Of a stretch of 64,000 bases of DNA, positions 34,355 through 48,585 are shown one piece after another. The stretch's first letter is position 1. Each line of letters starts with the position of its first letter. The DNA comes from Hydra vulgaris. Lineage: Eukaryota > Cnidaria > Hydrozoa > Anthoathecata > Hydridae. The DNA is taken from NCBI RefSeq assembly GCF_038396675.1, contig NC_088924.1:29668501-29732500 (forward strand), given 5' to 3'. Made by a program: the position numbers and the translations under genes. Under the pieces are notes generated by a model. That model was not told where the DNA came from, ran no database searches, and saw only the letters and a list, made by a program, of their open reading frames with translations.

Positions 34355-34560
34355 CTACTAGGAACCTGTTTAACTTCCTGCTAATCCTGCTAATACGGCT
34401 AATCCTGGTAAGTTTTCGCTTAATACGGCTAAACTTAATAAGTTTCCCATTAGTCATGGCTAATGAAATTCACGTTTATAAATTTCCTGCTAATCCTAGT
34501 AAGTTCCTACTAAGTACTTACCAGGATTAAACGAAATACTAAGTAAGTTCCTAGTAATTT
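34355..34560. repeat. Possible MITE with internal CCTGCTAAT repeats
   Basis: ACTAGGAAC near the left edge faces GTTCCTAGT near the right. In between, CCTGCTAAT, AATACGGCTAA and AAGTTCCTA phrases recur in both orientations. It truncates the Tc1 copy. The parent family is unknown. Confidence 0.4.
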
Positions 34561-35062
34561 TCAAAAATAAAAGTTCGTCTTATTTGTTATACGCCATATT
34601 TTATTTATTCACACGGAAGTCAAGGCAACTCTAAAACAGCTTTTTCAGATTCAATAGTTGACTAATTAATTTTTGTAATTCTATAGTATGAAAGCTCAAG
34701 AACATCTGAAAACGAATGCATGGCTTGCAATTTATTTATTGGTTTGTTTGCTAATGTTTTATAATGTGTTTTTTAATGTTAATTTTAACTCAAGCATTTT
34801 CTGTATCTTTCTAGCATCTTTTGTAATACAAATTCTAGCATTTTCTGATTCATAGTGATATGTATGGTGACTTGTTTTTTATTTCTGTTTTTTTTTTGTC
34901 CTTATTTATGATTTTTTATTGTTTACAATGTCACTCTTATTTTTTACTGAACAGACTAAATATATATTGACATTAAAAATTGATCAATATTAAAATCGCT
35001 GTCTTACAGAATATATTGTTCTGGTAAATATAGTACTATTTTTATATTGATCTCTTGTTAAA
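34561..35062. other. AT-rich stretch with no supported gene
   Basis: No frame or repeat recognised. Confidence 0.4.
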
Positions 35063-35099
35063 ACAAACTATAAAACTATTGAATACTGTTATAGTTTGT
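35063..35099. repeat. Stem-loop next to the inverted-duplication border
   Basis: ACAAACTATAA (35063-35073) pairs exactly with TTATAGTTTGT (35089-35099), leaving a 15-nt loop. The inverted arm begins ten bases to the right. Confidence 0.75.
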
Positions 35100-36099
35100 A
35101 TAAAATTAAAGATTCTCATTTTGTGCAGTTGTGGATTCGTGACGCCAAAACAATTGAAGCTGCTAGAAAAACCATTCCAAGAAAAGCTGCTATAATAGCT
35201 CCACAGATAAAGTATTACTATATTAAGTATTGTTGCATACATGGTGGAAAGAAATTTACAAATAAAGGCTATGGAAAACGTCAAACTTCGTAAGTACTTT
35301 TTTTATTTTATAATTTTGTTACTATTAATAAAGAATTTATTATAAATAAAGGTTTAAAAAATAAATTGATAACTTATTTATGCATAGGAAATAAACAATG
35401 TTCTAATTTAAATGCCTTATTTCATCAAAGGATAGCATATTTATTTCATGAAAAAATAACCGATTTTGAACATGTTTATTATAGAACTTATAAAAAAGAG
35501 TGTCCATCCTTCTTAAGTTTTAAAGTATCAGAAGATGGGCAAACATTAATTTTGCAAGATTTAAACAATGAACATAATCATGAAGTATCTGAAGTAAGTT
35601 ATAATTACTTATAACATTTATGATAAAATGTCCTCAAAATATGTGAATTAAATTCTTGAAATATCCTGCAATTTTTGAAAAATTTTGTGACTGACATTTT
35701 CTGGAAAGGTATTGTGGTTAGAAACCATATTAGATTATATGTCGTAGGTATTTTTTGATTATAACGAATAAAATAATTGCTTTTAAAAATAGATTTTGTA
35801 TAAGCACTTACCAAATCAAAGAAGACTCACTAATTATGCTATTGCAAAAGCAGAAAACTTGTTACGCTTAAAAGCTAACAAAAAGCTACTTCAACGTGAA
35901 TTGTCAAAGGAGACTGGCAAAATGATAACTCTTCGTGACTTATCAAATATTGCTGCTTCTGCACACAAAAGTGATACACGAAATAATTTAACAAGTTTTG
36001 TTAAGACTTTAAAAGAAAAATACAGTAAGAAAGTCATAAAACATTTTTTGTAAAGAATTATAGTTATCATTGTTTTCATTTTATGATTTTCATATTGTT

Positions 36100-36500
<401 letters not shown>

Positions 36501-36954
36501 TTAGATGCTAATGTAGATGTTTTAACAGATGCAGAAGATAATTTACAAGGGTTTTTCTTCCAAGATACTTCAATGCATAATGCTTACAATGCATTACCTG
36601 AATTTTTATGCATGGATGCAACTTATAAATTATTAGAAATTTGTCTGCCAGTATATATTCTGCTATGTGAAGATGGAGCTGGTAAGTTTGGATTCCTTAT
36701 TTATATAACTTTAGTTACTAATTTTGAATTTGGTTACTGCTGTGCTTTTTTTGTTAGATTTTTGAAATGTGCTTGTTACTAGAAGTATTTTTTATAGGTG
36801 AAAGTGAAATAGCTGCTGTAGGTTTGCTTACACGTGAAGATGCTGCATCTCTGGGGTATGATTTATTAACTATATCTGACTTTGATGTGTTTACTTTATA
36901 GCAGATGAAATCAATATTAAATAAAACAATCTGACAATATTAGGTGTCCTTGAG

Positions 36955-36956
<2 letters not shown>

Positions 36957-37024
<68 letters not shown>
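36957..37024. repeat. (CA)n microsatellite, left arm
   Basis: About 34 CA units. The mirror tract at 47602-47683 has about 41, which gives a simple measure of divergence between the arms. Confidence 0.95.
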
Positions 37025-37029
<5 letters not shown>

Positions 37030-37129
37030 TCTTACAACAAAAAAAATGCATATACATAGAAAAAAGATTGTTTAAAAGTTATGAAATCTTTTGTACATAA
37101 TTTTTAGTTGGTTCATTGAAAGATTTAAT

Positions 37130-38038
37130 CAGGCCTTCCCAGGAGAGGCGTGCGGTCGGTCGCTTTGAGTGACCACGCATATATATATATTTTTTGAGAG
37201 TTTGGCCACGGTTTTTTAGCATATATTAATGACGCATTTTTAAAAAGGCGCTGAAAAAACCTAACTAAATTGTCGTATTATTTTATTATTTTTATTCATA
37301 ATTTATTCCTATTATTAATATAAAAATATGAACATAAAAATGAAATATATATATTTATACTTATTTATAAAAATTTTTTTTTTCTTATTACAATTTTTTT
37401 TTTTATGTCTAGTAAACATTAAAAAAAAAATTTATTTATTTATATTTATTTATATTATAATTATTTATAATATATTTTTAGGTGTTGATATTTTCAGCAA
37501 CCATATTTGAGACAAGTCGAAAAAATAAACAGAAAATGTGACCGAAAACTTTTTTAATCAATTTTGAAAAATATGCTCTACCGACGCGGGATGCGAACCC
37601 GGGTCTCCGCGGCGCTTTGTAATGTCTTAACCGAATGAGCTAAACATTCATATACTTATCAAGAACCTTGTAGATAATAATTCTTCTAGAACTTAGAAGT
37701 TATTTTTTGTAAAAAGACATACTTATGCGAAAAAATTTAAAATTCAAAAAAAAAAAATGTAAAATAAAAAAATAAAAATTTGTTATAAGAAAAAAAAATT
37801 CAAAAAAAATATATATATATATTATTTTTATGTTATTATTTCCTTATTAATGAAAAGAATAAATTATTTAAAAAATTACAAAATAATACAACGAATTTAA
37901 TTTGATTTTTTCAGCGTCTTTTTAAAAATGCGTTATTTTTAATATATGCTAAAAAAGCGTGGCCGAGTTATCCAAAAAAAAAAATATATCCGCGTTCACT
38001 CAAGGCGTGCGACCGCACGCCTCTCCTGGGAAGGCCTG
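37130..38038. mobile_element. 909-bp foldback MITE inserted in an exon (left arm)
   Basis: The ends CAGGCCTTCCCAGGAGAGGC and the exact complement at the right are extended by imperfect inverted arms of about 230 bp. TTTAAT is duplicated at 37124-37129 and 38039-38044. The central part is AT-rich and holds a tRNA-like segment. It interrupts the exon that encodes the middle of the MULE domain. Confidence 0.9.
37574..37646 (-). tRNA. tRNA-like segment in the foldback element (probably a relic)
   Basis: On the minus strand TTAGCTCATTCGGTTAAG resembles an A box and GGGTTCGCATCCC is close to the B-box consensus, with about normal spacing. The D stem and acceptor stem do not pair well, and no clear anticodon stem is visible. 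It may be a SINE head or decayed tRNA captured by the element. Confidence 0.4.
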
Positions 38039-39801
38039 TTTAATAGTTATAATATTTCTTGGCCAAAGACAAGTCTATTCATGACAGATAAAGACTTGAC
38101 ATAGAGAGATGTATTGCGTGGTGCTTTTCCAGGGGTTTCTCTATTACTCTGTTTATTTCATACCCTGCGGTAATAATCATTGTTTATATATGATTAGTTA
38201 TTTGATTAAGGAATATTTTCTTGTTCAGATTTGAGTTAGGATTTATTTTAAATTTGTTCAATTATTTACAGAATCTTACATATTTTGAGTTTTCTGAGAT
38301 GCCAACATTATCTTGTATTTCAGAACTTTTAGTCGTGAAATTACAACTGTCAAACTTGGGATAACTAGTGGGGAACGAATTTCATCTCTAGAGTTTATTC
38401 AGAAATTAGCTTATGCAACCTCAGAGGAAAATTATGACGAATTGTTTAGACTATTTGTTTCATCAGCTCCTTCCACTGTTATAGATTATTATAACAACAA
38501 TTGGCATAATATTCGTGATGAGTGGGTTTTTGGTTTGAAATTTGTCAGTGGAAACTTCATGAATAGCACCAATAACCGCCTGGAAAATTTCAACGGAAAG
38601 TTAAAAGAAGTTATTGAATGTAATAGCTCCTTAGAAGACTTTCTTGATAAATTCTATGTTGTTTTAACATCTATGCGTAATGAAAGGGATCATAAGACAA
38701 TTTTCCAAATGCAAAAAGTTTCTGTTGATGTATTTGATCCCAATTCTGCTGAGGCAGCTTATAAAAAAGTTTTGACATTGTATGCTGCTCGACATGTTCT
38801 AAAGCAGATGAGCTTGCTTAAAGAAGTTACATTATTACCAGGAGAACATGGCCAATTCATAGCGAACAGCCATGAAGGTGTTCATACAGTAACTTCAAAT
38901 TTTTGTTCTTGTATGTTTCGAAAGTCAATGAGTTTACCATGTTGTCACATATTTGCAGCTCGCCAGATGCTTGGGATAATTTTGTTTGATACTGAGTTGT
39001 GTTCTGAGAGGTGGAAATTACAGTACTATCGTCAACATCAAAGAGCCTTTGGTACCCCAGTCATGGTTGAAAAGTCTGCAACTGTAGATTTTCATGTTAC
39101 TCCAAATATAAAAGTGTATTCTCAGCATGAGAAGTTTAAACTTGCTGTGCAAGAGACATCACTTCCTGCTACTCTTGTATCTGAATCTACAGGTCAGACA
39201 CTTGAACAACGCCTGAGTCTTTTGCGAGCTTTAAGTAAAGGTTGGGCAAAGGGAAAGGTCATGGTAGTTAATGAACTTATTGAAGAAGATGATTTAGTAA
39301 CATCTAAAAAAATATCTAAACAAACAGGAGCATCATCATTACCAGTAAAATTAGTTGTTTTCGATGCTATTAGTTTAACAACGTTTTCTGCAGTTGGAAC
39401 CGTTAATTCAATTGACTCACCTATTAGTATTGATGTATCAACCATATCAGCTAGTATTTGTTCAACAAATACTTCTAAAATGAGTGCATCTAACAATGTT
39501 TCCTACACAGATTCAATAAATTCATTGAGATGTACAGCAAATAACAACTTTTTATCAGAGCAAGCTGAAATTGCAGAAAAAGCACCAAATCAGCAAGAAG
39601 AGTTGGACATCTGGGAGGAGTGATCCAGATGCAGGTTAAATTATAGATTTGTTGCGATGTTCTTGTAACTATGTGTTTAGAATAATATATGTAAAACAAG
39701 AAGTAAATTATTTCTAGACTTCAAGAACCATATTTTATTGTAGATTCTCGCTTGGCATGGATTCATATGCCTAAACATGTTATACACTGCGGGCGTCCTA
39801 A

Positions 39802-41370
39802 AGGTTCTTTCAACTCCGACAGATGAAGCAACTGTAGTAAGTTCAAGAACTTTCAGTAATTCCTTATTCACACAATCATTATGAGATTTCCACCAATCAC
39901 ATGGCCTAATAGTTTGATCAATGTTATCATGGAACATAAACTTTTGAAATGGTGCTGCTTCTGCTTTAAAGTTAACCAAAAGTGGAAGAAAATCTGAATT
40001 CTTTGTAGGTGCAAAGTCCATTATAATTTCTATTTCTTTATCAGTTAATTCTTTACCTCTGTATTTAGGATTAACAATATTAGCCAAGAAATGAGCTGGG
40101 GTCATTGTCTGTCGTACTCTTTTGGATAAATTCTTCTTAGCATCTTGGCTAATCTTTGGACTTAATTCCCTCTGAAGATTTTTCCATATCACTACACTGT
40201 CACCAATAGTACTAGTGTCCTGCTGCATCAAGTCTAATGCAACAGCAATTGGTTTAAGCATTTGTAACAGTTCTTCTGCACTTTATTTTACACCAAGGTT
40301 ATTTATAATAGTTTTAATAATCTTTTAAATTATTGTCCTGTTTTCTTCATAAATTGTTAACAGAATCGGCCAGTGTTTTAGATAGGATTCAAGACAATCA
40401 GCCAATGTGTTCCATCTGACATCTTGGGGCATTATAAGTCATAGCCCCTCTTTTGCTTTGTATGTAGCAGCAGCAAAATTGTTGTTTCTAAAATGTTTAA
40501 CAACTTGAACAATCTGCTTCTTGATGTTTGCTGCGTTATCAGTTACTGCACTGTGAACTTTACAATCAAATTGTTTTTCGCATTTGTTAATGAATTAATA
40601 GCAATGTCAACCAAATTGTCAGAAGTATGTGAATGGCCGGAAGTATGAATTGTATCTGCAAGATAGATATCTGAATTTATTGTTGTTACTGTTGCACAAA
40701 CTATTGGTTCATTATGAACATTGCTCCATCCATCAATACTCATGGTCACAGACTGATCACGTAGCAAACCTGAACAGCTAGTTAAACTGTTCTGGTGAAC
40801 AGTATCTAGAAGTTTTCTACTAATATTGATTTTATTAGGAGGGTTATATCCCGGGCTTAAAAAATGGATCATCTTGATCAACTTTGGATGGTCAACCATT
40901 CTGAAAGGCGAGTTAGTAGCATAAATTATTTTTGCTACCTGCTCATCAGTAGCTTCTTTTTCAGATTTAGTGGTTTTATTAAGGTATGAATCCAATTTAG
41001 TTGTCACTGTCTTGCCACTGCTTGGTCTTGTCTCTGCTTTTTTATTTTAACACAAAAAACTTGTTTATCTACATCAGATTGACTAGATTCAGTTTTCTTA
41101 ACAGAGCATTGATTAGTTTGTGGTTCTTCAGTTGCCTGGTTGATATTTTCTAAGGGTTTTTTGACAAATAATAATGCTTTTGTCATCTTGAACATCTTTC
41201 AGAAAATTACATTTACCAGCACTCTTGTGGTTTCTCATTCGAGCAACCAAACTTTGCATTTGTACACCCCAGCTTTTACGTTAAGCTTTACTACCCTTTT
41301 TCCCAAACTTTGCAGGTATTTCTTCAAACCATGTCCAAACTGCATCTCCTTTTCTACCGGCATGAGACAT
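39802..41370 (-). pseudogene. hAT transposase with BED-type finger, decayed
   Basis: From the start at 41370: a BED-finger-like region (VWTWFEEIPAKFG, GVQMQSLVARMRNH) whose first cysteines are lost and which contains a stop. Then a spacer, the catalytic start at 41007-40543 (DQSVTMSIDGWSNVHNEPIV), a degenerate middle and the C-terminal half 40261-39802 (NPKYRGKEL, SSVGVERTF). The dimerisation domain is cut at SVGVERTF by the junction with the inverted arm. Several frameshifts. Confidence 0.75.
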
Positions 41371-42457
41371 TTTTGTTTCTAGTTATATTATTTTTATTTT
41401 CAACTGAAAAATAACAACCAGTTATATATGAATACTGTAATTAAAAAAAAATTTGATTATACTCTTATATAAAAGGAATATATTTATATTTATTATATAA
41501 ATAGTAACAAAAACAGAGATTAATGTAATTAGTCAATAAGTTAAAACATGAAAAAAAAATTTAATTAGACGGTGTAAAAATCTTACAATAAATTTAAAAA
41601 TTTAATGATTTATATGACTACTATATATTTTATAATGCATCATCTGACTATTACAACTAATAGTAGTTTATGCAACTAATAGTAGTTATATTTAGCTAGT
41701 GCAATTTACTATAACTTGATTAATCATCAAATAATCATTAAAAATAATTAAAATCAAAAAACTCAATTTAAATCATGATTTTTATTCGTCTGATTTAAAT
41801 CATGACTTAAATCGATTTAAATCAACTGATTTAAATCAATCGATTTAAATCAAAACAACACTGAATTGTCATAACAACAATTGATTACTATCATCCTCAA
41901 AAATTGCAAAATTGATTATAAAAATTGAGTATAAATAACAAAATTTTCTTTTGTTATTTATAATATGATTTTAGTTTTAAAATACAATTTTACTTTTGCT
42001 AATATTGCCTTGATTTTTCCCTATTTACCTTATCCACCATTCATCTTCTAGGTTTAAGTTTTACTTCCGATCTTTCTAGGAAACCGCATTGAAATAATAT
42101 TTTCACTATTTGGTCTTTTGCATTCAAACATTAGAAATAGACTCGGAATTGTGAAAGCAGGCAAATTGGTTTTCCTATTCAAACTATTTAATCAAATAGC
42201 ATTAGAATCAATGAGTTTAATTGATTGAATCTTTGAAAATTTGTGAATAATCAACATTAAAAAAGATTTTTTCAATGTTTTAAATTAATTTAGTAATGAT
42301 TACATTTTATTTTAAAAAATTATTTTATTAAAAGTTTATTTTTCCAAAATGTAATTTAAATCAAAAAAATCAGATTTAAATCAAAAAAACCTGATTTTAA
42401 TCAAAAAAATCGATTTTTTTGATTTTTTTAAAAAAAATCGAGAATTTATCAACCCTG
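39802..42457 (-). mobile_element. Truncated hAT element in the spacer
   Basis: The right terminus, read on the minus strand, is CAGGGTTGATAAATTCTCG, ending at 42457. Subterminal GATTTAAATC repeats lie around 41760-41860 and 42355-42400. On the left it is cut inside the transposase gene exactly where the inverted arm ends, so the other terminus is missing. Confidence 0.8.
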
Positions 42458-42534
42458 CGACAATTAGAAGTTGGTTATTATTGGCTTGAAAAATTAAGCA
42501 ATTAGTAATTGCTTTGAATAAACTAAATCATCAT

Positions 42535-42592
42535 AACATCATCATCATCATATCATCATCATCATCATCATCTTACAATCATCATCACCATC
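42535..42592. repeat. (ATC)n microsatellite
   Basis: CATCATCAT runs interrupted by short variants. Confidence 0.9.
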
Positions 42593-42667
42593 AGCGTATT
42601 AGTGTCCTACATGCAGATACCCAATCATCTGTAACTTTACTATCTTATATCAAATTGCATATTATTG

Positions 42668-42843
42668 ATGTATAAACTGCTCTTTTTTTTACCCCAATAA
42701 ATCTTTTTAGAATATTTATTACCTGGCAATGTACTATCAGTAATTTCAAGTACCATCGCATTGGGAAGTAGTGACATTTACTAAAAACCCTCTATCTCCT
42801 GAGAGTTATATTATTGGGGGTAAAATAAAGAGCTGTTATACAT
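42668..42843. mobile_element. MITE-like element with 33-bp imperfect inverted ends
   Basis: ATGTATAAACTGCTCTTT on the left is mirrored by AAAGAGCTGTTATACAT on the right, and TACCCCAATAA faces TTATTGGGGGTA. Length is 176 bp, non-coding. Confidence 0.65.
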
Positions 42844-44279
42844 TATTAATGCAATCCATAAACTAATACAAATCTTAGAAAATTATAAGAAAAAAAAATG
42901 TAAGGAATTGCTCAACTAATAAATACTAAACTAATAATTATATGCCACTAAAGTAAAAAAAAAAGTAGTGACATTTACTGATACCCATATCTCCTGAAGC
43001 TTTCAACATCTTTAGCAATACATCAAGGGTCCAACACTTTGTGTTAAATAGAAATTTTCGATGACTGTTGGCTAATGATCAATAAAATAAACTTCAAATC
43101 ATGAAAGTTTTACTTTATTAAAACCATATTTCAACAGCCAGCAAACTAATTCAAGTTGATGATAATGATAAAACTAAAGAAAAATAAGAATATAACAAAA
43201 AAACTTGTAAAAATAATATAATCAGAACATAATACATTCAGTACCTAACTAAACTTTGAGAAAAAAATGGTACAGTAAATACACATTTTTCAGCCTTTGT
43301 ATTGGTAAACCTAAAAAACTAATCATATAGCAAAACATTTAGGAATGTTGTTACTAGTCACTGAAAAAAAGCCGTAAAACTACTTCAATTTACCAATTAA
43401 ATCTAACCAATAATTTAATTAATAGATAATTTCAACAAATAATTCAGAAATAAGATTTCCAATCATTCAAATTCCATTACATTCATAAATTATTATTACT
43501 ACTCTGCAAAAACTCTAAACTAATTATTTAGAAGCCAGATTATTAATGCAATCCATAAACTAATAAAAATCAGAGCAAATTATAATAAGAATAGAAATTG
43601 TAACTAATAAATCCTAAACTAATAATTATACCACTTAAGTCATGAAAAAAAGACCACTAAACTCTATATAAAACTACACAGATTATAATATGCTTGACTC
43701 ATACTTTAAACTAACCATTTGCAGCTGATGAAAAGTAAAAAAGAACTCTAAACAAACTCTAAAAGTAAACTGATTATTATATGCTTGACTCGTACTTTTT
43801 ATTAATTATTTGCAGCTGATGTACAATAAAAAAGAACTCTAAACAAACTCTAAAACTAAACTGAGAATTAAATGATTGGCTAAAAGTTTTTACTAACTAT
43901 TAGCAGCTGATGTAAAGTACAAAAAAACTTTAAACAAGATCTATCTTTTGGTGATTTGTTTGTGGTATTAAATGTCAACGGGCCTATTAGTATTGAGAAT
44001 ATTACAAATTTTGAAAATATTAAAAGAATTGAAAAAATAAAAAATAATAACACTTAATAAAAATAATAATACATTTAATAACAGTTGGGAACATAATTAA
44101 ACACAATTTGGCAACCCAAAAAGTATTAAAACTGCATACAAATATTGCTACGTAACCATTTGCAAAAATGGTTGTAAAACATTTAAAACAGATCAGATAC
44201 AAAATATAATAATAAAGTAAAACATTTAATACCAAATAAAATAAAATAAATTATAATTGCACATCATTCTTAAAACAAT
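42844..44279. repeat. AT-rich downstream flank with direct repeats
   Basis: No gene. ATTATTAATGCAATCCATAA followed by about 110 bp of similar sequence occurs at about 42843-42960 and again at 43538-43655. A unit of about 92 bp containing TTGCAGCTGATG and AACTCTAAACAAACTCTAAA is repeated nearly three times at 43680-43945. Sequence around 43066-43140 (TTGGCTAATGATCAATA, AAACCATATTTCAACAG) recurs at 52233-52310. Confidence 0.7.
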
Positions 44280-46588
44280 TTAGCAAAAACGACAAAACCA
44301 GTATTTTGATTTAATAAACCAAGCCTCTTTCTTGCCAACACATTTTTTGTGAAACCACAAAAGGCAGGAATCACATGCTATTGAGCACCGAACGTCATTG
44401 CCCACGGATGTACTTTTTTGGCACACTGCACAAGGCCAAATTCGTTGGTGAGACTTGATATCAATTATTTCGTGGAGCACTTTCCACCCATCTGAAGTAA
44501 AATATGATTGCAGAGACAAAAGAGATCCAAGTGCACTTTCATCAAGAATTGCTGAAGAAATACAATTCACTCTTTTTTCTATACAACTACTCTGTATAAG
44601 AATACATAACTAGTATTATTAGATTGGCAGGAAGCAAAACGTTTGCTCGTACATTAAATTTAGGAAATATCAATAAATAAAATAAACTACAAGTTGTAGT
44701 CTACAAAATAGGTTATACATACTAGCATGTCTTTTAAACGGATGAAGTTTCAAAAAAGTACTGGCCCTTCATGCAACTGACGTTGTCGTTTTTTTGGTAG
44801 ACCAACACTGGTTAAAGTGGAACCGTTAGGACGCCCGCAGTGTATAACATGTTTAGGCATATGAATCCATGCCAAGCGAGAATCTACAATAAAATATGGT
44901 TCTTGAAGTCTAGAAATAATTTACTTCTTGTTTTACATATATTATTCTAAACACATAGTTACAAGAACATCGCAACAAATCTATAATTTAACCTGCATCT
45001 GGATCACTCCTCCCAGATGTCCAACTCTTCTTGCTGATTTGGTGCTTTTTCTGCAATTTCAGCTTGCTCTGATAAAAAGTTGTTATTTGCTGTACATCTC
45101 AATGAATTTATTGAATCTGTGTAGGAAACATTGTTAGATGCACTCATTTTAGAAGTATTTGTTGAACAAATACTAGCTGATATGGTTGATACATCAATAC
45201 TAATAGGTGAGTCAATTGAATTAACGGTTCCAACTGCAGAAAACGTTGTTAAACTAATAGCATCGAAAACAACTAATTTTACTGGTAATGATGATGCTCC
45301 TGTTTGTTTAGATATTTTTTTAGATGTTACTAAATCATCTTCTTCAATAAGTTCATTAACTACCATGACCTTTCCCTTTGCCCAACCTTTACTTAAAGCT
45401 CGCAAAAGACTCAGGCGTTGTTCAAGTGTCTGACCTGTAGATTCAGATACAAGAGTAGCAGGAAGTGATGTCTCTTGCACAGCAAGTTTAAACTTCTCAT
45501 GCTGAGAATACACTTTTATATTTGGAGTAACATGAAAATCTACAGTTGCAGACTTTTCAACCATGACTGGGGTACCAAAGGCTCTTTGATGTTGACGATA
45601 GTACTGTAATTTCCACCTCTCAGAACACAACTCAGTATCAAACAAAATTATCCCAAGCATCTGGCGAGCTGCAAATATGTGACAACATGGTAAACTCATT
45701 GACTTTCGAAACATACAAGAACAAAAATTTGAAGTTACTGTATGAACACCTTCATGGCTGTTCGCTATGAATTGGCCATGTTCTCCTGGTAATAATGTAA
45801 CTTCTTTAAGCAAGCTCATCTGCTTTAGAACATGTCGAGCAGCATACAATGTCAAAACTTTTTTATAAGCTGCCTCAGCAGAATTGGGATCAAATACATC
45901 AACAGAAACTTTTTGCATTTGGAAAATTGTCTTATGATCCCTTTCATTACGCATAGATGTTAAAACAACATAGAATTTATCAAGAAAGTCTTCTAAGGAG
46001 CTATTACATTCAATAACTTCTTTTAACTTTCCGTTGAAATTTTCCAGGCGGTTATTGGTGCTATTCATGAAGTTTCCACTGACAAATTTCAAACCAAAAA
46101 CCCACTCATCACGAATATTATGCCAATTGTTGTTATAATAATCTATAACAGTGGAAGGAGCTGATGAAACAAATAGTCTAAACAATTCGTCATAATTTTC
46201 CTCTGAGGTTGCATAAGCTAATTTCTGAATAAACTCTAGAGATGAAATTCGTTCCCCACTAGTTATCCCAAGTTTGACAGTTGTAATTTCACGACTAAAA
46301 GTTCTGAAATACAAGATAATGTTGGCATCTCAGAAAACTCAAAATATGTAAGATTCTGTAAATAATTGAACAAATTTAAAATAAATCCTAACTCAAATCT
46401 GAACAAGAAAATATTCCTTAATCAAATAACTAATCATATATAAACAATGATTATTACCGCAGGGTATGAAATAAACAGAGTAATAGAGAAACCCCTGGAA
46501 AAGCACCACGCAATACATCTCTCTATGTCAAGTCTTTATCTGTCATGAATAGACTTGTCTTTGGCCAAGAAATATTATAACTATTAAA

Positions 46589-47497
46589 CAGGCCTTCCCA
46601 GGAGAGGCGTGCGGTCGCACGCCTTGAGTGAACGCGGATATATTTTTTTTTTTGGATAACTCGGCCACGCTTTTTTAGCATATATTAAAAATAACGCATT
46701 TTTAAAAAGACGCTGAAAAAATCAAATTAAATTCGTTGTATTATTTTGTAATTTTTTAAATAATTTATTCTTTTCATTAATAAGGAAATAATAACATAAA
46801 AATAATATATATATATATTTTTTTTGAATTTTTTTTTCTTATAACAAATTTTTATTTTTTTATTTTACATTTTTTTTTTTTGAATTTTAAATTTTTTCGC
46901 ATAAGTATGTCTTTTTACAAAAAATAACTTCTAAGTTCTAGAAGAATTATTATCTACAAGGTTCTTGATAAGTATATGAATGTTTAGCTCATTCGGTTAA
47001 GACATTACAAAGCGCCGCGGAGACCCGGGTTCGCATCCCGCGTCGGTAGAGCATATTTTTCAAAATTGATTAAAAAAGTTTTCGGTCACATTTTCTGTTT
47101 ATTTTTTCGACTTGTCTCAAATATGGTTGCTGAAAATATCAACACCTAAAAATATATTATAAATAATTATAATATAAATAAATATAAATAAATAAATTTT
47201 TTTTTTAATGTTTACTAGACATAAAAAAAAAAATTGTAATAAGAAAAAAAAAATTTTTATAAATAAGTATAAATATATATATTTCATTTTTATGTTCATA
47301 TTTTTATATTAATAATAGGAATAAATTATGAATAAAAATAATAAAATAATACGACAATTTAGTTAGGTTTTTTCAGCGCCTTTTTAAAAATGCGTCATTA
47401 ATATATGCTAAAAAACCGTGGCCAAACTCTCAAAAAATATATATATATGCGTGGTCACTCAAAGCGACCGACCGCACGCCTCTCCTGGGAAGGCCTG
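46589..47497. mobile_element. 909-bp foldback MITE in an exon (right arm)
   Basis: Same element, same length and same insertion site as at 37130-38038, in opposite orientation, with ATTAAA duplicated at 46583-46588 and 47498-47503. The insertion therefore predates the inverted duplication. Confidence 0.9.
46981..47053 (+). tRNA. tRNA-like segment, right-arm copy
   Basis: Mirror of 37574-37646 with the same A-box and B-box-like phrases. Same reservations apply. Confidence 0.4.
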
Positions 47498-47597
47498 ATT
47501 AAATCTTTCAATGAACCAACTAAAAATTATGTACAAAAGATTTCATAACTTTTAAACAATCTTTTTTCTATGTATATGCATTTTTTTTGTTGTAAGA

Positions 47598-47601
<4 letters not shown>

Positions 47602-47683
<82 letters not shown>
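47602..47683. repeat. (GT)n microsatellite, right arm
   Basis: About 41 GT units, longer than the left-arm counterpart. Confidence 0.95.
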
Positions 47684-47684
<1 letters not shown>

Positions 47685-48139
47685 CTCAAGGACACCTAAT
47701 ATTGTCAGATTGTTTTATTTAATATTGATTTCATCTGCTATAAAGTAAACACATCAAAGTCAGATATAGTTAATAAATCATACCCCAGAGATGCAGCATC
47801 TTCACGTGTAAGCAAACCTACAGCAGCTATTTCACTTTCACCTATAAAAAATACTTCTAGTAACAAGCACATTTCAAAAATCTAACAAAAAAAGCACAGC
47901 AGTAACCAAATTCAAAATTAGTAACTAAAGTTATATAAATAAGGAATCCAAACTTACCAGCTCCATCTTCACATAGCAGAATATATACTGGCAGACAAAT
48001 TTCTAATAATTTATAAGTTGCATCCATGCATAAAAATTCAGGTAATGCATTGTAAGCATTATGCATTGAAGTATCTTGGAAGAAAAACCCTTGTAAATTA
48101 TCTTCTGCATCTGTTAAAACATCTACATTAGCATCTAAA

Positions 48140-48585
<446 letters not shown>

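Noticed and set aside
37574-37646. Functional nuclear tRNA gene
   Set aside because: A- and B-box-like phrases are present, but D and acceptor stems do not pair and no clear anticodon arm is seen. It is listed only as a tRNA-like relic.
39194-39496. Minus-strand ORF of 100 codons (and its mirror at 45131-45433)
   Set aside because: It is a shadow of the long SWIM-gene exon on the opposite strand.
39677-40261. hAT ORF ending with about 40 residues beyond SVGVERTF
   Set aside because: Those residues are translated from the antisense of the inverted arm across the junction and are not part of the transposase.
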